Of a DNA stretch of 64,000 nucleotides, positions 45,348-54,900 are shown in pieces. The stretch lies in NCBI RefSeq assembly GCF_003290125.1, contig NZ_QMKH01000001.1:310001-374000 (forward strand), written 5' to 3'. Below the pieces are notes generated by a model that had not been told where the DNA came from, did not search any database, and was given only the letters and a program-made list of their open reading frames with translations. Positions within the stretch are counted from its first letter, which is position 1. Each line of letters starts with the position of its first letter. The translations under genes were made by a program, and so were the position numbers. This DNA comes from Microvirga flavescens (lineage in GTDB: Bacteria; Pseudomonadota; Alphaproteobacteria; Rhizobiales; Beijerinckiaceae).

Positions 45348-46240
45348 GCTTCGACCCTCTCGGCTTTCGCATCGGCGCTGGTCATGACGGTGTAGAACAC
45401 CCAGCAGACCGCGAGGATGATGAGGTTGTAGACCAGCGACATGGCCGCCGCCTTGCCGAGATCGAACTGGCCAAGCGCGAGCTTGACGAGATCGATGGAC
45501 AGGAAGGTCGTGGCGTTGCCGGGGCCGCCGCCGGTGAGCACGAAGGGCTCGGTATAGATCATGAACGAATCCATGAAGCGCAGGAGAACGGCGATGAGAA
45601 GAACCCGCCGCATCTTCGGCAGCTGGATGGTGCGGAACACCGCCCAGCGCGAAGCGCCATCGATGCGCGCCGCCTGATAATAGGCGTCCGGAATGGATTT
45701 GAGGCCCGCATAACAGAGCAGCGCCACGAGGCTCGTCCAATGCCACACGTCCATCACGACGAGCGTGATCCACGCATCGAGGGTGTGGCCGGTGTAGTTG
45801 TAGTCGATGCCGAGATTGTTCACGGCCCAACCGAGCAGGCCGATATCGCTGCGCGCGAACACCTGCCAGATGGTGCCCACCACGTTCCACGGAATGAGAA
45901 GCGGCAGCGCCATGAGAACGAGCGAGAGCGCGACGCTCCATCCTTCGCGCGGCATGGCGAGCGCGATGGCGATGCCGAGCGGAATCTCGATGGCGAGAAT
46001 GATCCCGGAGAAGAGAAGATTGCGCCACAGCGAATCGAAGAAGCGCCCGCCGAGCTCCTTTGACGGATCGAGCAGATCCTGAAACCAACCGACCCCGTTC
46101 CAGAAGAACTGGTTGTTTCCGAAGCTATCCTGCACAGAGTAATTCACCACCGTCATCAGCGGCAAAACCACTGAGAACGCGACCACGGCGAAGACCGGCA
46201 GGACGAGAAACCACGCCTTGTTGTTGACGATCTTGATCAT
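45344..46240 (-). CDS. glpP: Glycerol ABC importer, permease 1
   Basis: Inner-membrane permease of the MalF type, 298 residues with six membrane helices and a periplasmic loop before helix 2 (NYSVQDSFGNNQFFWNG). The EAA loop equivalent YYQAARIDGASRWAVFRTI is present. Its start overlaps the glpT stop by one base and its stop overlaps the glpQ start, so glpT-P-Q are tightly coupled. Partners GlpQ in the membrane and the GlpS/GlpT ATPases below it. Confidence 0.9.
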   Translation of the reverse strand: MIKIVNNKAWFLVLPVFAVVAFSVVLPLMTVVNYSVQDSFGNNQFFWNGVGWFQDLLDPSKELGGRFFDSLWRNLLFSGIILAIEIPLGIAIALAMPREGWSVALSLVLMALPLLIPWNVVGTIWQVFARSDIGLLGWAVNNLGIDYNYTGHTLDAWITLVVMDVWHWTSLVALLCYAGLKSIPDAYYQAARIDGASRWAVFRTIQLPKMRRVLLIAVLLRFMDSFMIYTEPFVLTGGGPGNATTFLSIDLVKLALGQFDLGKAAAMSLVYNLIILAVCWVFYTVMTSADAKAERVEA

Positions 46241-47337
46241 CAGACATGCGCTCCCGTAGGCTGGCCGGGAACGAGATGCCCATCGGCGTAGATGTGGATA
46301 TGGCGCGCATCGAAGGCGATGGAAGCCTCATCGCCCGCGATTAGAACACCCTCCGGTACGCTCGCGGCGATCGCGCGCCCCGCAAGATCGACCCGCGCGA
46401 TGCGGGCGCGGCCGATATCGTCGATGCGGCGCACATGCACGGGAACGCCGGTTCCCTTCGGCTGCAATTGCAGGAATTCCGGGCGGATGCCGAGTTCGAT
46501 CCGCTGGTTCTGCGGCAAACCGGGATAGGCTTGCTTCAGGGCGATAGCATTGTTCTCGACAAAGGCCGTCGCACCCTCGACCCTGCAAGGCAGCACGTTC
46601 ATGCCGGGCGAGCCGATGAAATGGCCGACGAAGGTGTGCGCGGGGCGCTCGAACAGCTCATCCGGCGTGCCGGTCTGCACCACCGCGCCATCGTGCATCA
46701 CCACCACCCGGTCGGCGAAGGTCAGCGCCTCGGTCTGGTCGTGCGTCACGTAGATCATGGTGATGTCGAGCGCACGGTGAATCTCCTTCAGGGTCGAGCG
46801 CAACTGCCATTTCAGGTGCGGGTCGATCACCGTGAGCGGCTCGTCGAAGAGGATCGCCGCAACGTCGGGCCGCACGAGGCCGCGCCCGAGGGAGATCTTC
46901 TGCTTCATGTCGGCGGTGAGGTTGCTCGCCTTGCGGTCGAGAACGCTCGAAAGATCGAGCAGCCGCGCAATCTCCTCCACCCGCGCGGCGGTTCTGTCCC
47001 GCGGCACATGACGGTTCTTCAGCGGAAAGGCGAGGTTTTCGCGCACGCTCATGGTGTCGTAGACCACCGGGAACTGGAACACCTGCGCGATATTGCGCGC
47101 TTCGGTGGGCAGGTCGGTCACGTCGCGGTCATCGAACAGAATGCGCCCACGCGTCGGGCGCACGAGGCCGGAGATGATGTTGAGAAGCGTCGTCTTTCCG
47201 CAACCCGAAGGGCCAAGCAGCGCATAGGCGCCGCCCTGCGTCCAGACATGGTTGATCTCTTTGAGCGCATAATCCTGCGGGCCTTGTGGGTCGGGCCGGT
47301 AGGCATGGGCGAGATGATCGAGAGTGATGCGCGCCAT
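46240..47337 (-). CDS. glpT: Glycerol ABC importer, ATPase with degenerate signature motif
   Basis: ABC ATPase of 365 residues with a C-terminal regulatory/TOBE-like domain. Walker A GPSGCGKT (42-49), Q-loop VFQFPVVYD, Walker B AILFDE (161-166) and H-loop His199 (VTHDQ) are intact, but the ABC signature expected as LSGGQ reads LTADMKQ (140-146). The partner GlpS has the reverse situation, so the heterodimer should have one full ATP site. Symbol follows the rhizobial importer, not the E. coli glycerol-3-phosphate antiporter. Start at 47337, 13 bases after glpS. Confidence 0.9.
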   Translation of the reverse strand: MARITLDHLAHAYRPDPQGPQDYALKEINHVWTQGGAYALLGPSGCGKTTLLNIISGLVRPTRGRILFDDRDVTDLPTEARNIAQVFQFPVVYDTMSVRENLAFPLKNRHVPRDRTAARVEEIARLLDLSSVLDRKASNLTADMKQKISLGRGLVRPDVAAILFDEPLTVIDPHLKWQLRSTLKEIHRALDITMIYVTHDQTEALTFADRVVVMHDGAVVQTGTPDELFERPAHTFVGHFIGSPGMNVLPCRVEGATAFVENNAIALKQAYPGLPQNQRIELGIRPEFLQLQPKGTGVPVHVRRIDDIGRARIARVDLAGRAIAASVPEGVLIAGDEASIAFDARHIHIYADGHLVPGQPTGAHV

Positions 47338-47349
47338 CGTTCCCTCTCC

Positions 47350-48435
47350 TCACGCGGCTTTGGGAAGATCGGACGCCACGAGGCGGCCCGCTTCGTCGAA
47401 CAGGAAGAGATGGCGCGGATCGAGATAAGCCGTCACGGACGCGCCCGGTTCGAACCGCTTGACGCCGGGAACGAGGGCAACGAAACGCCGCTCGCCGGAA
47501 TCGAGATGAATGAAACTCTCCGACCCCGTGATCTCGGAAACGGAGACAGTCGCGGGGATCGACAAGGCATCGCCGCCCAGAGGCTCGAAGCCCAAATGAT
47601 GCGCGCGGAAGCCGACGGTGTATTCGCCGTCCGGCACCGCCGCGAAAGCGCCCGCCGCGCGCGCCTCGCCGCCGGTGGAGAGCGCAACCGTCGCGCCGCT
47701 CTTGCGTGCGGTGAGCGTGTTGAGCGGCGGATCGGAAAACACGCGCGCGCTCGTCAGGTCCTTCGGCTGGCGATAGACCTGCGGCGTCACGCCGAACTGC
47801 GTCACGCGGCCCTCGAACAGGGTCGCCGTGTTGCCGCCGAGAAGCAGCGCCTCCTGCGGCTCCGTCGTCGCGTAAACGAAGATCGCGCCCGACGCCGCGA
47901 ACACGCGCGGCAATTCCTCGCGCAATTCCTCGCGCAGCTTGTAATCGAGATTGGCGAGCGGCTCGTCGAGAAGCACAAGATCCGCGCGCTTGACGAGAGC
48001 GCGCGCAATCGCGGTGCGCTGCTGCTGCCCGCCGGAAAGGTTCAGGGGCTTGCGGTCGAGATAAGGCTCGAGCTTGAGGAGCCGCGCGGCGTCCTTCACC
48101 CGTGCCTCGATCTCCGCCGCCGGAAGTCGCGCCACGCGCAGGGGCGAGGCGATGTTCTCATAGACGCTGAGCGAGGGGTAATTGATGAATTGCTGGTAGA
48201 CCATCGCGACGGAGCGGCGCTGCACGGGCCATCCGGTCACGTCCTTGCCGTCGATCACGACCCGCCCGCTTGTCGGCGCGTCGAGCCCGGCCATGAGGCG
48301 CATCAGCGATGTCTTGCCCGCAAGGGTCGCCCCGAGGAGAACGTTGAGCGAGCCGCGCTCGAGGCTCAGCGACACGTCGTCGATGTAGGTTTGCGCGCCG
48401 ACCTTTTTGCCGACCCGATCCAGAACCAGCGTCAT
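47350..48435 (-). CDS. glpS: Glycerol ABC importer, ATPase lacking the H-loop histidine
   Basis: ABC ATPase of 361 residues, first gene of the glpSTPQUV operon. Walker A is GATLAGKT (35-42), an acceptable GxxxxGKT variant; signature LSGGQ (133-137) and Walker B LVLLDE (153-158) are intact. The switch histidine is replaced: VYATTEPQEA has Thr191 where VTHDQ is expected. The C-terminal domain is TOBE-like. The frame extends to 48570, but ATG 48435 gives the normal N-terminus MTLVLDRVGKK. Upstream lies a 500-base gene-free divergent region that should contain the operon promoter. Confidence 0.9.
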   Translation of the reverse strand: MTLVLDRVGKKVGAQTYIDDVSLSLERGSLNVLLGATLAGKTSLMRLMAGLDAPTSGRVVIDGKDVTGWPVQRRSVAMVYQQFINYPSLSVYENIASPLRVARLPAAEIEARVKDAARLLKLEPYLDRKPLNLSGGQQQRTAIARALVKRADLVLLDEPLANLDYKLREELREELPRVFAASGAIFVYATTEPQEALLLGGNTATLFEGRVTQFGVTPQVYRQPKDLTSARVFSDPPLNTLTARKSGATVALSTGGEARAAGAFAAVPDGEYTVGFRAHHLGFEPLGGDALSIPATVSVSEITGSESFIHLDSGERRFVALVPGVKRFEPGASVTAYLDPRHLFLFDEAGRLVASDLPKAA

Positions 48436-48937
48436 CGCGCGTGCTCCAAACCGGATCGACGGCGGTTCGGCATCTTCCCGAACCGGCGGGCCGCGCCTGG
48501 CGCAAACGCGCCCGCAACCCCAAGCACTGCCGTGCCGAGCCCTGCCACCAAGCGTTATCTCCCTCGTCATTCCGGGTTCAAGCCCGGCTATTTATGGGAC
48601 GAGCCTAAGTTGACAATAAAAGCTTCGCAATAATTTGTAGCCAGCTACCATATATCGATATGGCCAAGCTTTTGACGTAGCGTTTGGGTGCAGCGCAAAA
48701 TAAACAGTGCGACAGGACTGGGAAGAAACTTCAGCACGGCGAAGAATTACTTGGCATCTAGCGCCGACATGCCCTCGCAGTCCGGCCATCGCAAGCACCG
48801 ATTGCAACGAAAGTATGAGAGTTGTAGCCGATTCCTTGGGTCACCGTCCCGGTTTCACGAGCAATCATCCTGCAAGCGCCACGACAGCGTCACGCAGTAC
48901 GGGTTAGGCATGTCGTCTCCCACCGACGGGATTGCAC
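48436..48937. other. Gene-free divergent region upstream of glpS
   Basis: Holds a half palindrome TTCCGGG-TTCAAG-CCCGG near 48570-48586 that resembles Rhizobiales CATTCCGGG repeats, and an inverted repeat CCATAT-N4-ATATGG at 48648-48663 in an A+T-rich stretch, which could be an operator for the glp operon. No coding frame is convincing. Confidence 0.35.
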
Positions 48938-49174
48938 ATGCTGACAGACCTCTACGACAGCGCCGATCAGGTTCGCGTGCAGCGCATGATCAGCGCCGGC
49001 GCCATCACGATCGCCGCCTACCAGGTCCGTGACCCCGCAACGGATCGCTTCGGCAGCCTGCAATTCCACATGAGCTGCGAGGAAGCCGCCATCAGCTCGA
49101 TGAGTGAGAACGCCGCGCAACTTTTCGTGCAGTTCGTGCAGGAAACGTTGTCGGAAAAACCCGGCGACGAGTGA
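48938..49174 (+). CDS. Small hypothetical protein
   Basis: Protein of 78 residues, not recognised. It begins MLTDLYDSADQVRVQRMISAG, contains YQVRDPATDRFGSLQF and ends acidic (ETLSEKPGDE). No signal peptide or membrane segment. The in-frame TTG at 48932 is an alternative start. The composition is ordinary and codon use looks like that of the region, which favours a real gene, but a chance frame cannot be excluded. It stands alone between the glp operon and an RTX gene. Confidence 0.5.
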   Translation: MLTDLYDSADQVRVQRMISAGAITIAAYQVRDPATDRFGSLQFHMSCEEAAISSMSENAAQLFVQFVQETLSEKPGDE

Positions 49175-49238
49175 GCCGGGACGTCAGAGGCGCTTCCGCG
49201 CAAGCCGCGACCTTCACTCTGCACGATCATTCAAACCA

Positions 49239-49267
49239 GCCCCTCTCAGCCAGAGCCGAAGAGGGGC
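49239..49267 (-). terminator. Hairpin after the first RTX gene
   Basis: GCCCCTCT (49239-49246) and AGAGGGGC (49260-49267) form an 8-bp GC-rich stem 3' of the minus-strand RTX gene. The T-rich tract is weak, so this is a probable rather than certain terminator. Confidence 0.5.
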
Positions 49268-49289
49268 GGGAGAGGCGCTACAGGAAGGA

Positions 49290-51239
49290 TCAGACGACGT
49301 AGAAATCCTTGTACGTCATCTTGAGCTTTTTTGAGAGCGTGGCGATCTGGACCTGCGCGGCGGAGCCGGTACCGTCGGCGTCATAATAGAGCGCTCCGGT
49401 CTTCTTGTTGTAGATGATGCGGTCATTCGCATCGTGCGCTGCGGCGCCGGCATAAAATTCACCCGACTTCAACACGCCTTTTTTGGTGATCTTCTTGAAG
49501 ATCGACTTGGCGAGATGGATCGTGTCGTCCTTCACGGAGAAGTCCACGATCTTGTCGACGTTCGTCTTCTTGTTCGGCTTCGTGTCGAAGACGAAGATGT
49601 CTTTTCCATCGCCGCCGTAGAGAGTGTCCTTGCCGGCACCGCCATAGAGCTTGTCGTTGCCCGCTTCGCCACGCAGCGTGTCGTTGCCGGCATAGCCATA
49701 GATCACATTGTTGCCAGCTCCGCCCTGCAGGAAATCGGCGACCGGAGTGCCGTAAAGCACAGTGTCGGTGCCCAGCGACACGGTCCGATCGGCAAATTTA
49801 AGAACCTCGATATCGCGCAAGGTATCAATGCCGTCGGGGCCGGCAACCGTGACGGTTCCGTCGCTGTTGGTGGTCACCGTGTATTTTGTATAGGCGTCGG
49901 CATAAACCGCCGTGTCATACAAACCGCCACCGCCCTCGAGGGTGTCGTTGCCGCCATATCCTCTGAAGGTGTCGTCATAGGCCGTGCCGTAATAATGATC
50001 ATCGGCTGACGTACCATCGACCGTGACAGCCGCGGTGCGTGGATCGATGATCTGACCCTTGATGTCGATCTTGTCGATGCCTGCTCCGATGACGTTGGTC
50101 CACGATACCATGATGCGGCCGTCGGCAAGAGTCGTGAGAGCCGGGCCGGTCTGGGCCTCATACCCGTCAGGCCCCTGCGGGATCGCGATGTGGTAATCCT
50201 GATCCAGGGCAACGCCGTCCTTGGAGAAGATCCGGATGCGGGCCATGTCCTTGTCGCCGGCCGCGCCCAATTTGAAATCGTTGTAGAGCACGGCAAAGCC
50301 GCCATCGATCAGGGCCGTCACCGACGGCTGGATCTGATCGCCCACGGTCACGGTGTTGACCTGGAAATCGGTTCCGACCAACGAACCGTCGGCATTGATG
50401 ATTTGTGCCCGGATCGACTGGCCCGAGCCATCGCCGCTGGCCGGATCCCAATGGATATAGGTGACAACCATACGGCCGTCGGAGAGCTTCGTCGCAGAAG
50501 GTCTGGTTTGCTCTCCTGTCAGAGTCGTGTGGGCAAGAACATTTTCCCGAACGAGGACACCCTCTTTCGTCAAGATCGAAAAATAGATGTGACCGGGAGT
50601 ACCGACATCAGAGTCTTCATAAAGTGAATTAAACTGAACAACATTTCCATTATTGAGGGCAACAACAGCTATACCACCAGTGTCAACGCTTATATGTCCG
50701 ATAGATTCTTGGTAGTTCTTTTCAAGAACTGAATCTTTAATACTAAATCGAATATTGCTTGGACTGGCCGCAGATTTTGTGAGACCGACGTAAAAGCTTT
50801 CATTATCGATGACGGAAATGGCATTTTCTCTAAGATATGGTTGCGAGCCGGGCACGTTGTAGACCAAAAAATCAGGGCCTGTCGGTGTCCCATTTGAGTT
50901 GAAGATCGAGGCGCGCACATAGGAAGCAGTAGTAAATTCAGGATGTTCCGTCCACGCGACCACAAACCGGCCATCCGGGAAGACCGCCACCGTCGGAGTA
51001 ACCTGATCGCCAATCGTTGTGCTGTTGACGAGAAACTCATCGCCGCGCGTTGTCCCATCGGCATTAAACAGTTGTCCGCGAATAGCGCGGCCACTGGTGT
51101 CGCCGCCGCTGGCGCTCAGATCTTCCCACACGGCCACGAAGCCGCCATCCCTGAGAGCCGCCACTTTCGAATTGTGCTGTATGTTGTCCGTGGTGGAGTT
51201 AAGCGTAAAAGAAAAACCCCAAAGGGCAGGCGCTGCCAT
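49290..51239 (-). CDS. RTX calcium-binding secreted protein with N-terminal propeller-like repeats
   Basis: Protein of 649 residues without an N-terminal signal peptide. The N-terminal 420 residues hold repeats of about 50-60 residues built on a D-G-[GR]-F/M-V-[AV]-x-W/Y core (RDGGFVAVWED, PDGRFVVAWTE, ADGRIMVSWTN), suggesting a beta-propeller. RTX nonapeptides follow (GGNDTLEGGGG, GGAGNDTLRG, KLYGGAGKDTLYGGDG). The last 100 residues (VDKIVDFSVKDDTIHL to YKDFYVV) form a tail shared with two other RTX proteins here and probably carry the type I secretion signal. Several starts are possible; 51239 (MAAPALWGFSF) has AGGA upstream. No type I transporter is in the window. Likely a secreted adhesin or biofilm protein. 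Confidence 0.82.
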   Translation of the reverse strand: MAAPALWGFSFTLNSTTDNIQHNSKVAALRDGGFVAVWEDLSASGGDTSGRAIRGQLFNADGTTRGDEFLVNSTTIGDQVTPTVAVFPDGRFVVAWTEHPEFTTASYVRASIFNSNGTPTGPDFLVYNVPGSQPYLRENAISVIDNESFYVGLTKSAASPSNIRFSIKDSVLEKNYQESIGHISVDTGGIAVVALNNGNVVQFNSLYEDSDVGTPGHIYFSILTKEGVLVRENVLAHTTLTGEQTRPSATKLSDGRMVVTYIHWDPASGDGSGQSIRAQIINADGSLVGTDFQVNTVTVGDQIQPSVTALIDGGFAVLYNDFKLGAAGDKDMARIRIFSKDGVALDQDYHIAIPQGPDGYEAQTGPALTTLADGRIMVSWTNVIGAGIDKIDIKGQIIDPRTAAVTVDGTSADDHYYGTAYDDTFRGYGGNDTLEGGGGLYDTAVYADAYTKYTVTTNSDGTVTVAGPDGIDTLRDIEVLKFADRTVSLGTDTVLYGTPVADFLQGGAGNNVIYGYAGNDTLRGEAGNDKLYGGAGKDTLYGGDGKDIFVFDTKPNKKTNVDKIVDFSVKDDTIHLAKSIFKKITKKGVLKSGEFYAGAAAHDANDRIIYNKKTGALYYDADGTGSAAQVQIATLSKKLKMTYKDFYVV

Positions 51240-51977
51240 GTTTATCTTTCCTGGATCGGCTTTCATTGAAAATTGATCCGCGAATACCACGATTACGTTG
51301 CGTCTTCCCTATTCAAACAACAAGGATTTCGAGGCGTGTCGCCTCTTCAGTCACGGAGCGACGCTCGACGTGCGGCTGCACTCTAACCAGAGGATCGCGG
51401 CTGCGATTAGCCTAACCACCTGTTCCGACAGCAGCGGCAGACAGCAGGGCTGCGACCCGGCCGAACGGCGGAATTCTTCCGCAACAAACTCAACGATTTT
51501 GGGAATTAAATGGTGCCGCAAGAGGGATGCTAAACCGCCTTGCAGAACCTAAGCAAAATAAGCGTTTCTCGACCCAAGGGCCGCGGGCTCCGCACCAGCT
51601 TTGTGTACCAACGGCGAGAACACTCGTGCGGGTGAGACTATGGTCCCGTTGCGCTTCTCTGGGCCAGCCCGGAGAAGCACCTTCCCCAATCTGAGAATAA
51701 CTCGAAGAGATGGTCACCCAGCGGTGTCTTCCGTCTCTCCATACGCAACGTTGATTCTCTAGCACTCTGAGAGGCTCAAAGCAGTACTGGGCAAAGCAAA
51801 GTCCGGACGAGTGCGACAGCACACATCGGCTTCACGCGAGATGGTCGCTCCGTACTTTCCTAGTTGTTCAACCAGCGAGACGCTACGTCATGTGTGTCAT
51901 CACCTTCGCCCAATACATCGACTTTTCGATTCGATAAGAGACGGGCCGATGCCCACGACCGTGAAAGGGATGAAGAT
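51240..51977. other. Gene-free region between divergent RTX genes
   Basis: 738 bases without a convincing gene. Short frames at 51298-51552 (+) and 51490-51822 (-) have no recognisable features. It contains the 20-bp copy of the tRNA-Thr 3' end at 51509-51528 and must hold promoters for both RTX genes. Confidence 0.6.
51509..51528. repeat. att-like copy of the tRNA-Thr 3' end (distal site)
   Basis: Twenty bases identical to 55372-55391, which cover the last bases of the tRNA-Thr(CGT) gene, its CCA and two flanking bases. Orientation is the same (direct repeat). A tRNA 3'-end fragment repeated some 3.9 kb beyond the tRNA's 3' end is the expected trace of site-specific integration. Confidence 0.6.
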
Positions 51978-54900
51978 ATGACATTAAAGATTTGGGGCAC
52001 CGAGGACTTAGTCCTGGCGAAATCGGGCGTGCAAAAGACGAATATCACGGCCTTGCCAAACGGTGGGTACGTGGTGTCCTGGACCGAAAGCGACGACGGT
52101 CGTATTTATCTCCAGCGGTATGATGGCGCCGGACAAAAGGTTGGTACGCGGACGGCGGTCGATACCGCAGGCGACAAGCAGTTTGATTCGGAAATCCAGG
52201 CTTATGGATCGGACGGTGACTTCGTCGTAAGCTGGCAGGAGTCAAAGGGTTCAGCCAACGGTTGGAGCTACAAATTTCGCATATTCAAAGCCGATGGAAC
52301 GGTCAAGGATACGCAATTCATTGCAGAAAATATCGTCAGCGCTAACCAGTCTCGGCCCGCGATAGCGAGCAAATTGGATGGTGGATTTGTCTCGGCTTAT
52401 CAGACCGGAAACATTATCAAATTCTCGGTGCACAACCCGAATGGAACAATCGCTAATACCTACGATGTAGTGTCAAACAACGGCGCTCAATGGGTCGATG
52501 TCATCGCCACTGATGACGACAGATATATCGTCAGCTATTCCATCAGCGGCACGGTATATTACCGGGCGATGTCCGCGAGCGGTGCCCTTAGCGCGCAAAC
52601 GCTAGTTGGGTCGGGCTCCCGCTCGGATGTGGTCGCTTTAAAGGATGATCTGGGCAGTCTAACGGGCGCTTCCGCCATTGTTTACAATAACGGGCAGACC
52701 TTAACAGCAAAGTTGTCCAGCGGCGCGACCGTTGAGATCACGCGAAATGGATTGGACCAGTTCGACTACGTCGGCGCAACAGCGTTGCGAGGAGGTCGAA
52801 CTGCTGTCGTCTATACTGAAATCGTTTATGGTTCAGATGGCAAAGTAGTCGATAATGGCGATGTCTATGTGAGCATCATTGAAGCCGATGGTAAGATCGG
52901 CGGTAAGATCCTCGTCAATGCTCGGGCTGCAAACGACGGCGCAGGGCAGCAATACACACCTGCGATATCGGAAATGACGGATGGACGCTTGGCCATCACA
53001 TGGCATGATCCGACATATCCTGGTGGAGCAAGTGTCTCGACGACAATCGTCGATCCACGCATCAAAGCCGTCACAGTCGAGGGGACAGCGCGCGACGATA
53101 TTTATTACGGCACCGAGTTTGACCTAGACATTCTGTTCGGGCGTGTCGGAAACGACAAGCTCTACGGTGGCGCCGGGAGCGATATTCTCAACGGTGGCGC
53201 AGGCGCGGATCTTCTTGACGGCGGCGCAGGCGACGCTGATATGGCCGATTACGCTGGCAGTTCAGCTCTGCACGCGAGCCTGGGTGGCGACTTCGCCAAC
53301 ACGGGAGATGCGTTGGGCGACATTTATGTGTCGATCGAAAATCTAAACGGCGGTGCCGGCAATGATATTCTGGGCGGCAATGCGGGCGCGAACCACATCT
53401 ACGGTGGCGGCGGCGTCAACCGGCTCTATGGTGGTGCGGGTGAAGCAGCTGATACACTTGAAGGCGGCGATCTATGGGATATCGCGACTTATGAATACTC
53501 CAGAGCCGGCGTAGGCATCACGCTCGATCTGCTTAATACAGGCGCGGCTAACAGGAGCACCGGCGAAGCGAAGGGCGATTTCTATATCAAGATCGATGCG
53601 TATGGCGGGACTCAATATGACGACACCTTTATCGGCGCCGCTAACACATACAACGAGTTCTGGGGTTACGGCGGTAATGATACGCTGATTGGCGGGACGG
53701 CCAACGACTTCCTGGACGGTGGCGATGGGGACGACATTCTTCGTGGAGGCGCTGGTGGTGACACCATGGTTGGTGGTGCCGGCATTGACTTCGCGTCCTA
53801 CGAGAATGCCACCAAAGGTGTGACGGCTTCGCTGGCAGACCGTACTCTGAACAAGGGCGATGCGGAGGGCGATTTCTACACTCACCAAGGCGCACCAACA
53901 AGCATCGAGGGCCTGATCGGCAGCGCCCACGACGACACGCTCATCGGTGACGACAACGCCAATACCCTTGAAGGCGGGGCAGGAAACGACATCCTGCGAG
54001 GCAATGGAGGGCGCGATACCGTCTCCTACGTAAGGTCCAATGCTGGTGTCGTGGTGGACCTTGCCGCCAAAATTGGCTCAGGCGGGCATGCTCAGGGCGA
54101 TAAGTATGAGAGCATCGAGAACGCCATCGGTTCCAGCTATAACGACACGTTCATCACTGATGCGGACGCCAATGCGCTGAATGGCGGAGGCGGCATTGAC
54201 ACGGTAGATTACTCCAATTCCGGAGCAGCCGTGGCGGTCAACCTTGCCACCGGACAAGGTGCCGGAGGCAATGCTCAAGGTGACACCTATTCGGAGATCG
54301 AGAACGTCATCGGATCTCGGTTTAACGACGTTCTGGTCGGGAACAGCGCTGCGAATGTCCTGATCGGCGGGGAAGGCGACGACAGCTATTACGTCAGCTT
54401 CGGTGATGTCGTTGTCGAAAAAGCTGGTGAAGGCACCGACACAATCTTCGCAGATGCCAACTATACCCTCGGTGCGAATATCGAGTCGCTGACTGGTATC
54501 GGTGGTGGCGCGCTCATCCTCACGGGTAATGAGCTGAACAACACTATTACCGGCAATGCTGCCGGAAACTGGATTGACGGCGGCATTGGCGCGGATACGA
54601 TGATTGGCGGTGGAGGCGATGATTTCTATGTCATCGACGATGCCGGCGATGTGATCATCGACAACGAGGGCAATAACACTGTTCTGCTGAAGACAGCTTA
54701 CGATCTGTCCAAGTTGCCTTCCTCCGTCAACGCTACCCTTGCCGATGGTGTCAACATGACGCTGACGGGAACGAACGGCTCCAACGTCCTCAGAGGAAAT
54801 GCTGCCGCTAATATCCTGAAAGGCATGGGCGGGAACGACAAGATCTATGGTCTGGAAGGCAATGACAAGCTTTATGGCGGGTCGGGCAAGGACACGTTCA

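Noticed and set aside
45348..46088. N-terminal extension of glpQ suggesting a fused permease
   Set aside because: The extension reads glpP in the wrong frame; GlpQ starts at the ATGA overlap at 45347 with a normal permease N-terminus.
46435..48633. A 732-codon open frame on the plus strand
   Set aside because: Antisense of glpT and glpS, whose ATPase motifs are unmistakable; the frame has no family features.
51490..51822. 110-codon minus-strand frame between the RTX genes, considered as an integrase remnant
   Set aside because: No tyrosine-recombinase residues or other recognisable motif, and no clear ribosome-binding site. It reads through the att-like repeat.
53100..54900. Regular DNA repeats inside the large RTX gene, considered as a CRISPR or tandem array
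   Set aside because: The repeats are degenerate GGxGxDxLx codons in frame with the protein, with no constant-length spacers.
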